From NCBI RefSeq assembly GCF_018812025.1, contig NC_063044.1, forward strand, positions 47,721,489-47,785,488: a stretch of DNA of 64,000 nt. Direction: 5' to 3'. The notes beneath the pieces were generated by a model. The model made no database searches. It was given only the letters and a program-made list of their open reading frames with translations, and was not told the DNA's origin. Below, piece after piece: positions 24,150 to 35,845 of this stretch; positions within the stretch are counted from its first letter, which is position 1, and each line of letters opens with the position of its first letter. The position numbers and the translations under genes are program-made. The DNA is from Megalobrama amblycephala (Eukaryota > Chordata > Actinopteri > Cypriniformes > Xenocyprididae).

Positions 24150-25240
24150 GCCGACACTAAGCCGGGGCCTCTCCGTGCCTCTGACCTGTGGCGAGAACAC
24201 GGGAGGAGACCGGCTGGACACGAAGGCTATAGTATCTAGCGAACGTGTAGGTGTCGCCCAGCCCGCAGCTCTACAAATGTCTGTCAGTGAGGCGCCACGA
24301 GCCAGCGCCCAGGAGGATGCGACACCTCTCGTGGAGTGAGCATGCAACCTGAGCGGGCAGGGCACGCCCTGAGCTTGGTAAGCCAGGGCGATGGCATCCA
24401 CTATCCAGTGGGCCATCCTCTGCTTGGAGACAGCCTTTCCCTTCTGCTGGCCTCCATAACAGACAAAGAGCTGGTCTGAGGTCCTGAGGCTTTGGTTCTG
24501 TCTATGTACTGTCGCAAAGCGCGAACTGGACAGAGCAAAGCCAGGGCTGGGTCTGCCTCCTCCGAGGGCAGCGCTTGCAGGCTCACCACCTGGTCCCTGA
24601 AGGGAATGGTAGGAACCTTGGGCACATAGCCAGGCCGGGGTCTTAGTACCACGTGGCTATCACCCGGCCCGAACTCCAGGCACGATACGTCGACCGAAAA
24701 TGACTGCAGGTCCCCTACCCTCTTGATGGAGGCCAATGCAACCAGCAGCAAAGTCTTCATAGACAGAATCTTTAAGTCTGCCGATTGCAAAGGCTCAAAG
24801 GGAGCAATCTGAAGTGCTCTTAGCACCAGAGTGAGGTCCCAAGAGGGTATGGAGGGGGGACGAGGAGGATTTAACCGTCTCGCCCCCCTAAGGAACCTGA
24901 CGACCAGGTCGTGCTGACCAACAGATTTGCCATCTATGTGGTCGTGGTAAGCGGAGATAGCAGCAGTATGGACTTTGAGGGTGGAGGGGGACAGCCTACG
25001 CTCCAACCCTTGCTGCAAGAAGGAAAGCACGACTCCGATCGAGCATCCTCGGGGGTCTTCTCGGCGAGAAGAGCACCACTCGACGAACAGGTTCCACTTC
25101 GAGGCGTAAGCACGTCTCGTAGACAGTGCAAGTGCCGAAGTGATGGTGTTAAGTACCTCAGGGGGTAAGTCACCTAGAACCTCCGCGTCCCGTCCAGGGA
25201 CCAGACATGGAGTTTCCAGAGGTCTGGATGCGGGTGCCAA
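24150..25240 (-). pseudogene. DIRS tyrosine recombinase, frameshifted
   Basis: The recombinase that would integrate the DIRS circle. The N-terminal SAM-like core-binding region is recognisable (LSTRRAYASKWNLFVEWC, STLKVHTAAISAYHDH). The catalytic domain retains the first Arg (SIKRVGDL) and the H-x-x-R box (HAHSTRGVASSWAL). The catalytic Tyr is in RYYSL, but in a different frame. Two frameshifts are visible: near 24480-24500, between the RALRQYIDRTK region and the QRMAHWIVDAIALAY region, and near 24260, between ICRAAGWA and TFARYYSL. All key residues survive as codons, but no single frame joins them. The start of the frame overlaps the 3' end of the upstream pol region. Confidence 0.9.
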
Positions 25241-25273
25241 AGAGTGCCCCGTCTCTGAGAAGAAGGTCCTTCC

Positions 25274-27060
25274 TCAGAGGAATGGGCCAGGGAGGGCTGT
25301 CGCAAGGAGTGAAAGTTCTGGGAACCAGGTCTGGTCGGGCCAATAGGGCGCAACTAAGAGGACCTGCTCCTCGTCCTCCCTGACTTTGCACAGGGTCTGT
25401 GCAAGTAGGCTCACTGGGGGAAACGCATATTTGCGAAGGCCCCGGGGCCAGCTGAGTGCCAGTGCGTCTGTCCCGAGTGTTCCCTCGGACAGGGGGTAAA
25501 ACAACTGGCAGTGGGAGGTTTCCGGTGAGGCAAACAGGTCTACCTGAGCCTCTCCAAACTCTCTCCAGATCAGCTGGACCACCTGGGGGTGGAGTCGCCA
25601 CTCTCCTGGCAGCTCAGCTCGTGATAGCTCGTCGGCCACATGGCTGAGCACACCAGGGACAAGAATGGCATGAAGCGACCTCAGACGCTTCTGACTCCAG
25701 AGGAGGAGATGGGGGGCGAGTTGCGACATGCGACGGGAGCGTAGACCACCTTGATGGTTGATGTACGCAACGGTCGCAGTGTTGTCCGTACGGACCAGTA
25801 CATGCTTGCCCCGTAGCGGCCCTTTGAGGCGGCTCAGAGCAAGACGTACTGCTAGCAACTCGAGGCAATTGATGTGCCAATGCAGATGGGGTCCCGTCCA
25901 AACCCCTGACACTGCATGCCCGTTGTACGTGGCACCCCAGCCGGTGGCAGGAGCATCTGTGAATACCACAGCATGCCGGGACACTTGTTCTAGGGGCACT
26001 CCTGCCCGGAGAACAAAGGGTCCGACCACGGACTGAAGGCTTGGCGGCACTCCTGAGTGATTAGCACCCGGAACGTGCCGCGTTGCCACGCCCATCTCGG
26101 GACTCGGCCGTGAAGCCAGTGTTGAAGCAGTCTCATATGAAGCAGACCAAGCGGGGTTACTGCCGCCGCGGCCGCCATATGCCCCAGGAGCCTCTGAAAG
26201 AATTTCAGTGGGACCGCTGTCCTGCCATTGAACGTATTCAGGCAGTTCAACACCGACTGAGCACGTTCCTCTGTGAGGCGTGCTATCTGTTCGACCGAAT
26301 CCAGCTCCATACCGAGAAAAGAGATCCTCTGCACAGGGGAGAGTTTGCTCTTTTCCCAGTTGACCTGAAGACCCAACTGGCTGAGGTGTCTGAGCACCAA
26401 ATCCTTGTGTTCGCACAACTAACCCCGGGACTGTGCTAGAATGAGCCAGTCGAGGTAGTTGAGAATGCGAACACCCTGTTCTCTCATGGGAACAAGGGCT
26501 CCCCCTACGACTTTCGTAAAGACGCGGGGAGACAGGGCCAGCCCGAAGGGTAGGACTCTGTACTGATATGCTCGACCTTCGAACGCAAAGCGCAGGAATG
26601 GCCTGTGTTGCGGAAGAAACGAGACATGGAAGTACGCGTCCTTCAGGTCGATCGCTGCAAACCAATCTCGGGGACGGATGCACTCAAAAATGCGCTTCTG
26701 CGTCAGCATTTTGAACGGTAGCTTGTACAGGCTCCGATTCAAAACTCGCAGGTCCAAGATCGGTCATAACCCACTGCTCTTTTTGGGTACAATGAAGTAG
26801 GGACTGTAGAACCCTGACCTCATATCGGCTGGAGGGGCCGGCTCCATCGCGTCCTCCGCCAGTAGGACTGCGATCTCCGCACGCAAGACAGGGGCAACGA
26901 CATCTTTCACTGTAGTGAAGAGGACGTCCCTGAACTTGGGGGGATGCCGGGCGAACTGAATCGCATAGCCGAGCCTGATGGTCCCAATGAGCCAGCGAGA
27001 CGGACTGGGGAGCGCTAACCGGGCTCGCAGAGACCGTACAAGCGGGACCAAAGAGACCAC
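25274..27060 (-). pseudogene. DIRS pol: reverse transcriptase, RNase H and methyltransferase-like domain, disrupted
   Basis: RT is recognisable from SGFYSPYFIVPKKSSGL and DLRVLNRSLYKLPFKMLT; motif A is intact (AIDLKDAYFHV). The catalytic YLDD of motif C reads NYLDWL, one Asp codon missing near 26455. RNase H follows (VVFTDAPATGWGA, INCLELLAVRLAL, VRTDNTATVAYIN), then a DIRS-type N6-adenine methyltransferase-like region (AQVDLFASPETSHCQLF, LLVAPYWPDQTWF). Breaks: an in-frame TGA between SSGL and PILDLRVL (about 26766), an in-frame TAG between LAQSRG and LCEHKDLVL (about 26420), and a 1-base frameshift near 26010 just before the RAGVPLEQ segment. On established knowledge of DIRS elements this protein would copy the RNA into DNA; here it cannot. 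Confidence 0.93.
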
Positions 27061-27084
27061 CGGCGTACCCGCAGCGGGGCAGCG

Positions 27085-28590
27085 AGGTGGAACACAGGGA
27101 CGCGGCTCGGGGGGGCTCTCTTTGTGAGGCGGCCCGAAGCGGCGTCACAGTGTGCTAGGCAACACTTACCTGGTTCCACGGATGGACAGAGGGAGCAGTC
27201 GAGGCTTTGGCTGCCCGCTGCTCGCTGCTGTCCGCTGGCGACAGAAGAGGGGGATGAGAGTGGTGAGGTTTTTCTCCTCCCACTGCTCTCCAAACCCTCT
27301 TCAGACCTGGAAATGGAGGAACTGCTCTTTTAATTTTGGGTACCACTGCCTCTTGGGTCAGTGGCGGAACAGAAACAAACCCAATAAAAGGATTTACCAC
27401 CCGGCCCTCCTCCAGGGGTGGAAGAGCAGCCCCACCCATTTCTGGGTCGCCCGTCTCAGGGGTGATTCTCACCAACCACTTAACAGCTGCAGAGACGGGA
27501 GGCGTCATCTCCCCGCAATGGACACAGCAGAGCCTGCTGGGCCAGAGTTTCTTGCAGGGGACGACACCCTTGGCGACGAGCAGACCGAGGGGCGGCCCAA
27601 GAGGAACTCAATGGTTTGTCATGGGAAGCTCCCCGATCCGCTACTAACTGAGGAGAACCGCTGGGCTCAGTCCTCGACAGTGTCACCGAAAAGGCCACCT
27701 CGTAAGATGGGAGCATTGAGAAAGCATTTAGCTTGACAACCTCTCGCACCTCACAAGGTAAGCCAGGGGGCACTTCTGGACCACTGAGGTGGACATCGTC
27801 TGGCTGAGGGCCTGCGCCGTGACTTTGATCACGGTTAGTCAACAAGCGCAGCTCAACCCCAGCACAGAACTACCCTCATGCAAAAAGAGTGCCTTGGCCT
27901 CACATGCAGGGTGGGTGTGGTCTGTGTACAGCCACCCCAACCAAGAGGGTAGTGAGAGAGGAAAAACTTATGCAGATTTTGGCACTTTTGGCATTCCATA
28001 TTTATGGCACCAACATACCCCCATACTGCCAAGTTTTCCATGCACATCTGGAAGACCCAGGAAAGCATGGCTGTAAACTCCGAATCTGAGTCAGCATAGG
28101 CACACACCATTACAGTGGGCAGCATCACCCTCATTTCCAGAGCATAACAGCACTCTCTCCGATGCTGCAATCGACGTCTGTCCCTCAGCTGGAGCTCTGA
28201 ATGAAATGCTAGGTTCCCCTATGAGTAGGACCAGCAATCCAATCCAGAAACTGCACAGCTTGCAATGCGCTAGAGAGGGAGGGGCCCTAGGGGGTTGGTT
28301 CCCCGAAGGAACCCCTCAACCTCATGTCACCCAAGCCATATCAGCAAAGTAGACCTCTTCTGGTGCACCAGAGAGGGCGCTACAATGGAGATTATGCAAG
28401 GGAACCGCGCATCTAGAGCGCCGAGCGAGCGCTGGGTTGCCGTGACAACCCGCGCTGCAGCCCGGCAGCTCGACGGCACACGACACGCAGAGGAGCGAGA
28501 GGTTTGCTCTCGCTGATCTCCACGGTCTTCCCAGAGTGTCGGGCAGACCCGCGGCTGTGCTTTTACACACAAGCGGCAGCTGGCCAACAA
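27085..28590 (-). pseudogene. Presumed DIRS gag region, heavily decayed
   Basis: The position upstream of pol is where DIRS elements carry gag. Open stretches on the - strand at 27480-27845, 27155-27508, 27853-28170 and 28322-28590 are in different frames and show no domain I can name. GC content matches the rest of the element. The assignment rests on position alone; the limits are approximate. Confidence 0.4.
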
Positions 28591-29181
28591 CAGAGGGGAC
28601 TCAAGCTTCCCGGAGAAAGAAGAGTCACGACCGGCGTGTCGACGTGATCATGTTCTCATATGAAAACATGAAACACCCACGAACATCATTTCAACACGCG
28701 CCCAGACATGTGAAACAGTGATCGTGGCCGTCAGTGAGGACAGGAACGACCGCATCCAGAAACACAAGTAGGATGTCATCTTTAAAAAGACGCGAATCTA
28801 CTTGTGTAAGCTCTTTCAGGGACTTTACTCTTTTAAAAGTGCTGAAGCACGCAGGGGAACGGCCGCCGCAACACAGACAGGGATTGTGTGCAGCCTGTCG
28901 TGTGCTCTCTCTCTCTCTTTGAAGGCGCTCACTCTTACCAGCCGTAAAAACGGCTTTTCAGCGCTCAAAAGCGCACCGTACCGGCCGTGAGAACAGCCTT
29001 CCGACGCTGTCAAAACAGCTATTTGCTCAAAAACGGCAAACGAAACAAAAACAGAAAAAGAGAGGACTTCAACCCCGCTGCTGTGCTGTTCGCCTGCACT
29101 CGGAAAAAAAGAGAAGTTCAACCAAAAAGCTTGACTCGTCTTCTAGCAGACACTCACTTGCAGAGAACAGGAACAAACACC

Positions 29182-29366
29182 GTTCGGCTCCGAAGCGAAA
29201 AGCTGAAGATGCAACGCACCTGCTGCTCATTATATACCCGCGCTGCGAGGCGAGCAGCTGATGCATATGATTGCATGCCAATGTGCATTGGCTCGTTTTA
29301 GTTACACTCGAAGTAGATTGGCCTCTCTAGCGAGATTCCTATTCGTCGGTCTGTCCGACGTACGTC
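29182..29366 (-). repeat. DIRS inverted terminal repeat, right (5' end of element)
   Basis: Reverse complement of 23263-23449, containing GCTCATTATATACCCGCGCT and GGCTCGTTTTAGTTACACTC. The terminal 25 bases beyond it (GTGACCGACTGAATGGGAAC) are unique to this end and matched by the internal complementary region. Promoter activity for the element is expected here by analogy. Confidence 0.93.
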
Positions 29367-29391
29367 GAACGTGACCGACTGAATGGGAACG

Positions 29392-29554
29392 GTAGTTGTG
29401 TAGCTGTCTATGGAGGGACAGAAATCGCTCAGATTTTATTCAAAATATCTGCATTTGTGTTCCGAAGATGAATGAAAGTCTTATAGGTTTGGAACAACAT
29501 GAGGGTGACTAACTAATGACAGAATTTTCATTTTAGGGTGAACTAACCCTTTAA
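29392..29554 (+). mobile_element. Foldback TTAA element, part right of the DIRS insertion
   Basis: Continues GTAGTTG..., then ATGGAGGGACAGAAATCGCT and ends GGGTGAACTAACCCTTTAA. It is the reverse complement of 22761-22940, showing that both pieces were one foldback element before the DIRS insertion. Confidence 0.88.
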
Positions 29555-31142
29555 ATTGTTATCACATGTTTTTTACACACACAAGCCATTTAAAATTGAT
29601 GCACGCTTTGGCAGACTTCTTTACAACATATTTATGCATGAAAAGCAGAGATCGATCTTTAAAAGTCAGCCTCTTTTTGTAATGCCTCTTAGGGGGACTG
29701 CTATGTTATGTTGAGCAAAAAAAAAATATATTCATTGTTCTCCAAATTCTCTCCTAAAGGATTACCTCATCCCTAAAGCAATAAGCACATCCGGCCTAGC
29801 TGTTTCTGATTGATTTGCCGTCTGAGCAATTTCTTCTAGGTGAAATTGTGCTAGCTGGCTAGTTCATGAGTCTTTCATAGGTTTCATAGATTTCATAGGC
29901 ACTGGATTCCAGAATTGCCTTTCCTCCCCCTGCTTGGACAGTCTGGTCCTCTGGTCTCAGTGGTCCGCCGGGTCTGCAGTGACCAGTGGGGGTTTGCATC
30001 ACAGGCCTGTCCTGTGACGACCACAGCAACAGATTTTTGCACCAGGAGGACACAGTCAGGGGCAAGAGAAATGAAAGGTGCTGGGCCCATGATGGAAAAG
30101 CACATAATGCCTATACAGTATGCTCACACACACTAACCTGAGTGTTACGTGATCAACATATGCTTCCTGAAATCATTTGCCCAAGCTATTAATATGATTT
30201 TTTTTCCCAATAACATAACATGTTAGGTCAAACATAGGCATATAAACACACATAAACTTCAGCTTCACGAGCACTTGCGCTATAAGCAAGTATCCATTTG
30301 ACTGAGCCAAAGCTAATCGCTTAATTAAAGGAATTATGTCAGGTTGGCAATCATCATGATAGTGGAAACCATGAACATCTGCCTCACTCATCACTGAGCA
30401 AAATATTCATAAGAGTTGGAAACAGTTGCTGGTTGGATGCTGTTAGCATTAGTGTCAGGCAGAGCGGTGTAATGTGATCCTCATGTGCAAGGCTAATGAT
30501 TACGGATGAGACTTTTTTCTATGTGATTAGGTTAGGGGTCAGTCTTTGTGATGTTAAGCTATTTATTTAATGCTTATTTTATCATAAATGCCTCTGAGGG
30601 ACACAAATCTAATATGGCAGCACCAGATAAGCATAATAATCCAGAAAATTGAAAGATTAAAGGATTTTAAAGGTAGCCAATCCAATCAGTAGTATGACAA
30701 GGGACTGATGGGAGTGTACTTTTATTAAAAAAAATATATATATAAATATATATTATTATTATTGTACAAATTTTTTTTTTTTTTTAATTCAAAATATTAT
30801 CACTACACTACATATTAATGCATTTTATGTGAATAGTTCAAACAAGAAAACTGATGCTGCTTTGATTATTGACAGGATAATTTTCAATACCTTTCAGTTG
30901 AATTATAAAATGTTATTTTTCAGTGGTCTTGACACTGTCAGAGTTCTTACGAGTTTTTATATTTTTTTTATGTTTTATTCCGCAAAGTTTTTTTTTTTTT
31001 TTTTCCTGTCCCTGTAATGCCCCAAAAAGCTTTTAGGAGTAATTCCATGTTGGGATTTAGATGTCAGATATCTGGTGGACATCAGTCTCTCATCTTCCTA
31101 ATGTGTTTCTGTGTGTGTTTCTCTCCCTTTGTGATCTTTCAG

Positions 31143-31249
31143 AAGAAAAGCAAGCTGCATTACCACATTGCAGTCATCATAAACTACCTGGGACACTGTA
31201 TCTCTCTGGGAGCCCTGCTGGTTGCCTTCATCCTCTTTATGAGACTCAG
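31143..31249 (+). CDS. crhr1: crhr1 exon: juxtamembrane stalk and TM1
   Basis: Next coding exon of the receptor, beginning in phase directly after the upstream exon ending NEE. The acceptor is TTTCAG and the donor follows AGACTCAG with GTGGGT. The 35 complete codons start [19 protein letters not shown] and run through a hydrophobic helix ([24 protein letters not shown]) to RLR; the last two bases (AG) begin an Arg codon completed by the next exon. The conserved NYLGHCIS segment is the TM1 signature of CRH receptors, and KKSK..HYH is CRHR1-type rather than CRHR2-type. About 25.8 kb of intron separates it from the exon at 5269. Confidence 0.95.
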
Positions 31250-33768
31250 GTGGGTGAGTGCCTCTTCTGTGAGGGGTTTTCAAGAGCCGAGTGAGTGGAA
31301 TTGAACTTCTGTGTTTAGTCACTCTGGTGGACTTGCATGAGATAAAATCATTACGAGCTGCTGCTACTGCATTGTAAAGTGAGTGAACAAAGGATTCCAG
31401 GACAATAAAGAATTTAGTTTCTTACCTCAGGGGGAAATTCTTCATTACTCAGGAGTCTTAACTGTGTAATTTCTGTGCCACTTTCTAAATCCCCATCTGC
31501 TGTTGGTTGGATAATCATATATACAGTACGGTAAATCACAGCATTCTCCTTCAATGGCAGCTTCAGATTTAAATCTTAGATTCTGTAGATTGCTTTTGCC
31601 TGTGCAAAAAATAATCCCAATATCCCCACGAATGATCCCTTTTCTGGACAGCTCTACTAACGTGTCCAGTGTCCTTTGCTTGGATCAACTTTAAATCAGT
31701 TTTACTGAGAGGGACATGGGCCCAGCCCCAAACATAAATATAGGCTGTCTTCTTGTCACATCTCATCAGTACATCAATTGATTTTCCAGCTGCTGACAGA
31801 AACTATACATCAGGTGGCCAACTGAATGGCAGGGAATGGAAAATTATATATGCTTGGTGAGATCACAGGCGACAAGCCCTTCTTGGGCTCAGGTTTCTAA
31901 GGTCCAAGGACAACCCGTATAGGTTATCTCTCACTTGTCAAGGCACCTGAGAAATCGATGCCATGGGTCAGCGGAGTGCTCCCCGGCAATGAGATTTCAG
32001 ACTGATGGTGTAGAAATGAAGACACCTTATCGGCACATCAAGGGCACTCACGCTCCTCTTCATCTTTGGTTATTCCAGTCCAGAAGTATCATGGTTTAGG
32101 GATGATAATTGAAGGTCTTCATTGAGCTGGCTCTCATTATATTACGCTCAGTCAAACTGAGAGACTTGTTTTCTGTGGGATCATGTCCAAGGCTTAATTA
32201 GCCTGGATCAATGTGGCAAACTGGATGTGAGGAGGTGGGTCGTCACATATTTCAGCATTCCCACACACTCTTTGGTGTTAGTGGCACAGATTGGGCTGAG
32301 TGGGCAGATGAAATATCCATGCTGTTTAGGATTATTTAGACTAGATTATCTCTGACTTAATCTGCCTTGATTAATCCGGGGAAGATATTCTGGCATCTTT
32401 CCCTGGATTTCTAATCAAAATCGCGCTAGGAGTCAGCTTATACGTAGTTTTACTGGATGCTGCTTTTCACAACAGTGTGCCCTACTGATTATCCTCTGTC
32501 CGTCTAGTTAATGTCAGTGTGTCATGGGTGGATTGAGGCTGGGTGCGAGTATACAGAGGTTGTGAAGTCGCAGTTAGGCTCAATTGGGTCCTCTAGCAGG
32601 GGAAACTGTGTAATGAAATACACAGTGAACAGATGTTCAGGGTAAACACCAAGTGTTCTTGTGCTCAGACCCTCCAGCCATTTTGTGTCTGCCCACAAGG
32701 ACAGAAGGACAGGGGTATTAAATTGGCTTATTAATGTTTTAGCAGACAGCATTTGCACAGTAAGGGTCCCAGGATTTGGAAGTGTTTCTAGGACACCCTC
32801 CATGAATAATATATATTACTAAATGTTCATTTAATAAAATTTTATTTTATAAAAATATTTATTATAAATGCATAAATACATACAAACATACATACAAACA
32901 TAAATATAGTAATGGTAATTCAACTTGAAATAATATTCAAGTGGGTTGGGTTACAAAATTCAAAATGTCAGTTTAATTCAACCAATTTCAAGTCCAAGTA
33001 CAATGTCAATGAAAACAGATCTGGGTTATTTTTCATTCAGTTCACTTTTGGCTCATGTGCTTTGCGTTTGGTTTATTTAAAGAGGTCTCAAATGTGGAGA
33101 ACGTGAAAGATTAACTGTGTGATATGATTATCTTATTCCTGTAGCATTAATATCTAAACAGGAACAGCAATATGAGATGTTAAACGTAATGTGTAAAATA
33201 ATCAAAATTTAACCAAATCATGCAGCTGCAGTGTTTAGACAAGATACGGTCCAGCAATCGGAATGAAGTACTCACTGAGCTACTGTACCTGACCCGTTAA
33301 ATTAAGAACACAGAACTGAGGACTTATATATATTAAAGTCCCCCTGTAGTCAATAATTGTATCTCTTAATACTCATCTTTGTAAAATGTTTTTCCTGTGA
33401 AAAAAGAAAATTATTCATAGCTTGAATGCACCAGGAGTACTCAACCAGCGGCCCGCAGGATGCATCCGGCCTGTCAGCATTCAATTTGTGGCCCACGTCA
33501 TGCTAAATATGAATGTATTTTTATTATAATTTGCATTTAAAATTACCATGAATATTACTTCTTATGCGTACACTAGGGTAGGAGTGCATGTGCACAGTGT
33601 ACACGCGCTGCACGGTTTTTCTAACCACAATGAACAATGTGCGGCATTTTTCACATGCGCTTTGAATAGTTTTTGCAAATTTAGTTTTTCCACAAGGTGT
33701 CAACACTGAAACGGGCCGTTGTTTCACAGTCTGAAAATAAACGGAGAAGATGGAACAACAAACAATAT

Positions 33769-34748
33769 TTAAAGGTGCCCTCGAATGAAAAATTGAATTT
33801 ATCTTGGCATCTTGTTGAATAACAAGAGTTCAGTACATGGAAATGACATACAGTGAGTCTCAAACTCCATTGTTTCCTCCTTCTTATATAAATCTCATTT
33901 GTTTAAAAGACCTCCGAAGAACAGGCGAATCTCAACATAACACCGACTGTTACAGTCGGGATCATTAATATGTACGCCCCAAATATTTGCATATGCCAGC
34001 CCATGTTCCCAACATTATGAAAGGCATTACACAAGGGCAGGTAGTATTAACGTCTGGATCTGTGCACAGCTGAATCAACAGACTAGGTAAGCAAGCAAGG
34101 ACAATAGCGAAAAATGGCAGATGGAGCAATAATAACTGACATGATCCATGATAACATGATATTTTTAGTGATATGTTTAAACTGTCTTTCTAAATGTTTC
34201 GTTAGCATGTTGCTAATGTACTGTTAAATGAGGTTAAAGTTACCATCGTTTCTTACTGTATTCACGGAGACAAGAGCCGTCGTTATTTTCATTTTTAAAC
34301 ACTTGCCGTCTGTATAATTCATAAACACAACTTCATTCTTTATAAATCTCTCCAACAGTGTAGCATTAGCCGTTAGCCACAGAGCACCATCAAACTCATT
34401 CATAAACAAATGTAAACATCCAAATAAATACTATACTCACAGGAATCGATGTATGCATGATGAACACTTTGTAAAGATCCATTTTGAGGGTTATATTAGC
34501 TGTGTGAACTTTGTTTATGCTGTTTAAGGCAAGCGCGAGCTCCGTGGGCGGGGAGCGTCAGCATTTAAAGGGGCCGCACAGCATAAATCGGCTCATATTT
34601 AATGATGCCCCAAAATAGGCAGTTAAAAAAATTAATTAAAAAAAATCTATGGGGTATTTTGAGCTGAAACTTCACAGACACATTCAGGGGACACCTTAGA
34701 CTTACAGTATATTACATCTTGTAAAAAAAAGTTCGATGGCACCTTTAA
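33769..34748 (-). mobile_element. TTAAAGGTGCC MITE, copy 2
   Basis: TTAA-flanked, with ends AAAGGTGCCCTCGAATG and GATGGCACCTTT. It is in the opposite orientation to copy 1 (GAGTTCAGTACATGGAAATG near its left end) and 980 bp long, essentially full length. Confidence 0.88.
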
Positions 34749-35114
34749 CAAATATTATTTGAATTATTAAATTGAAATTGAATTATTATTTGAAATATTA
34801 AATATTCAAACACTTTATTTCTGCATCATTTAATGCGGTTGACACCCCTGAAACTTTGCAGTGTGTAAGTGGCCAATGGTCCTCTTAGCAGCATGAAAAA
34901 CACAACTTTTATTCTTAATGTCAATGTAGACAAAGCAAGCAGAGAGCGCTTCCATTACAGAGCTGTCATCACTTAATTGAGCTCAAGGAGAATATCTTAT
35001 TTATCGTATTTACAATGTTGGTTATAATTAGAGGATTCGTGAGACTGTGACTGAACAACAAAAAAAAGCAAATTAAAAGGTAGAGGTAATAAAACACAAC
35101 GCGTCACTCGTATT

Positions 35115-35391
35115 TGTTACGGTCACTAGCTCTGTCACCTTCCCCAGACTACAATTCCCAACATCCCTCCTGATCCACACCTGTACCCAGTCAGCTCATC
35201 ATCTCATCACACAGATTCCCTGCACCTGCACATCCTCTTCCTATAAAGACTCACTTGTCTGTCCTCGTCATTGTTTAGTTGGTTGTTTTGTTCTTGCTCC
35301 AGAGTGTTTTTGTTTTATAGTTATTGTGAATAAACCTTCACTGCTGCAATTAGATCCTGCATCCTCTCTTTGTTTGCAACCAGCCCTGACA
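35115..35391 (+). mobile_element. Solo LTR 1 (277 bp) with 5-bp target duplication
   Basis: Starts TGTTACGGTC and ends AGCCCTGACA, the TG...CA form of an LTR. It is flanked by perfect GTATT duplications at 35110-35114 and 35392-35396. A TATA-like CCTATAAAGACTC lies near 35240 and a polyadenylation signal AATAAA near 35329. No internal retroelement sequence is adjacent, so it is a solo LTR left by LTR-LTR recombination. The 5-bp duplication fits Ty3/gypsy, ERV or BEL-type integrases; the family is unassigned. Confidence 0.88.
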
Positions 35392-35821
35392 GTATTGTTT
35401 TGAATGGGAGAAAATGCAACACGCATTATGGCGGAATAAGTCCCGCCTTCTAAATAAGAGCCAATCTCCAATTGGTAAAATCACCACATCACTGCAGCGG
35501 CTGTTAGAAGCTCCGGTTCCTATAGAAACAGTCAGACACGCTTAGGACTGTGAATGTGCATTAGCTTGGTCCAGCCTGAAAATATTGTTTTTTGTCATGA
35601 TTCAAGGGTTTAGAAACAAAATTTATGAGACAGTTGTTGCCAGATTTCATTAGGGGTTTCAAATATGAAATTTAATCGAAAGCTTGGCAAACAGCTTTGG
35701 AGAATTTGATGTTTCCTCATTCAAAGAGATAGGAGCTGCACTTGCATACCCGAGAGGCATTTCAAAGATGGCCGCAGAGTGAAATGACTTGTCTTAAAGG
35801 GACTTTTGTAATAATTAATAG

Positions 35822-35845
35822 GATAATAATAATAATAATAATAAT
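35822..35845 (+). repeat. (AAT)n microsatellite
   Basis: About eight repeats of ATA/AAT. Confidence 0.9.

Larger units (their letters stand above)
23215..29391 (-). mobile_element. DIRS1-type tyrosine-recombinase retrotransposon, nearly full length, inactive
   Basis: A 6.2-kb retroelement read on the - strand in DIRS order: presumed gag region, reverse transcriptase, RNase H, methyltransferase-like domain, tyrosine recombinase. It has inverted termini (23263-23449 and 29182-29366) and an internal complementary region near its 3' end (23493-23604) whose halves are complementary to the two outer ends, the diagnostic DIRS arrangement. ACG occurs at both junctions and there is no longer target duplication, as expected when a recombinase rather than a DDE integrase inserts a circular intermediate. 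Base composition is markedly GC-richer than the intron. Several stops and frameshifts make it non-autonomous now. Confidence 0.95.
5355..31142 (+). other. crhr1 intron, 25.8 kb, transposon-rich
   Basis: GT (5355) to AG (31142). It holds the Tc1, foldback, GGGCCC-ended and DIRS elements listed separately. Stretches where I see no gene and no clear element: 5500-7780 (A/T-rich), 9600-11740, 12840-14020, 18700-21200 (poly-T at 19341-19368; a MITE-like end starting CACTCTAAAAAATGCTGGGT near 19757) and 29560-31140. No splice-ready conserved coding segment was recognised in it. Confidence 0.8.

Noticed and set aside
27152..27736. 194-codon + strand frame
   Set aside because: It lies antisense to the DIRS gag region, in GC-rich DNA where opposite-strand frames stay open by composition.
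33425..33500. CCAGCGGCCCGCAGG stretch resembling a hAT-type end
   Set aside because: No matching inverted end or 8-bp duplication located.
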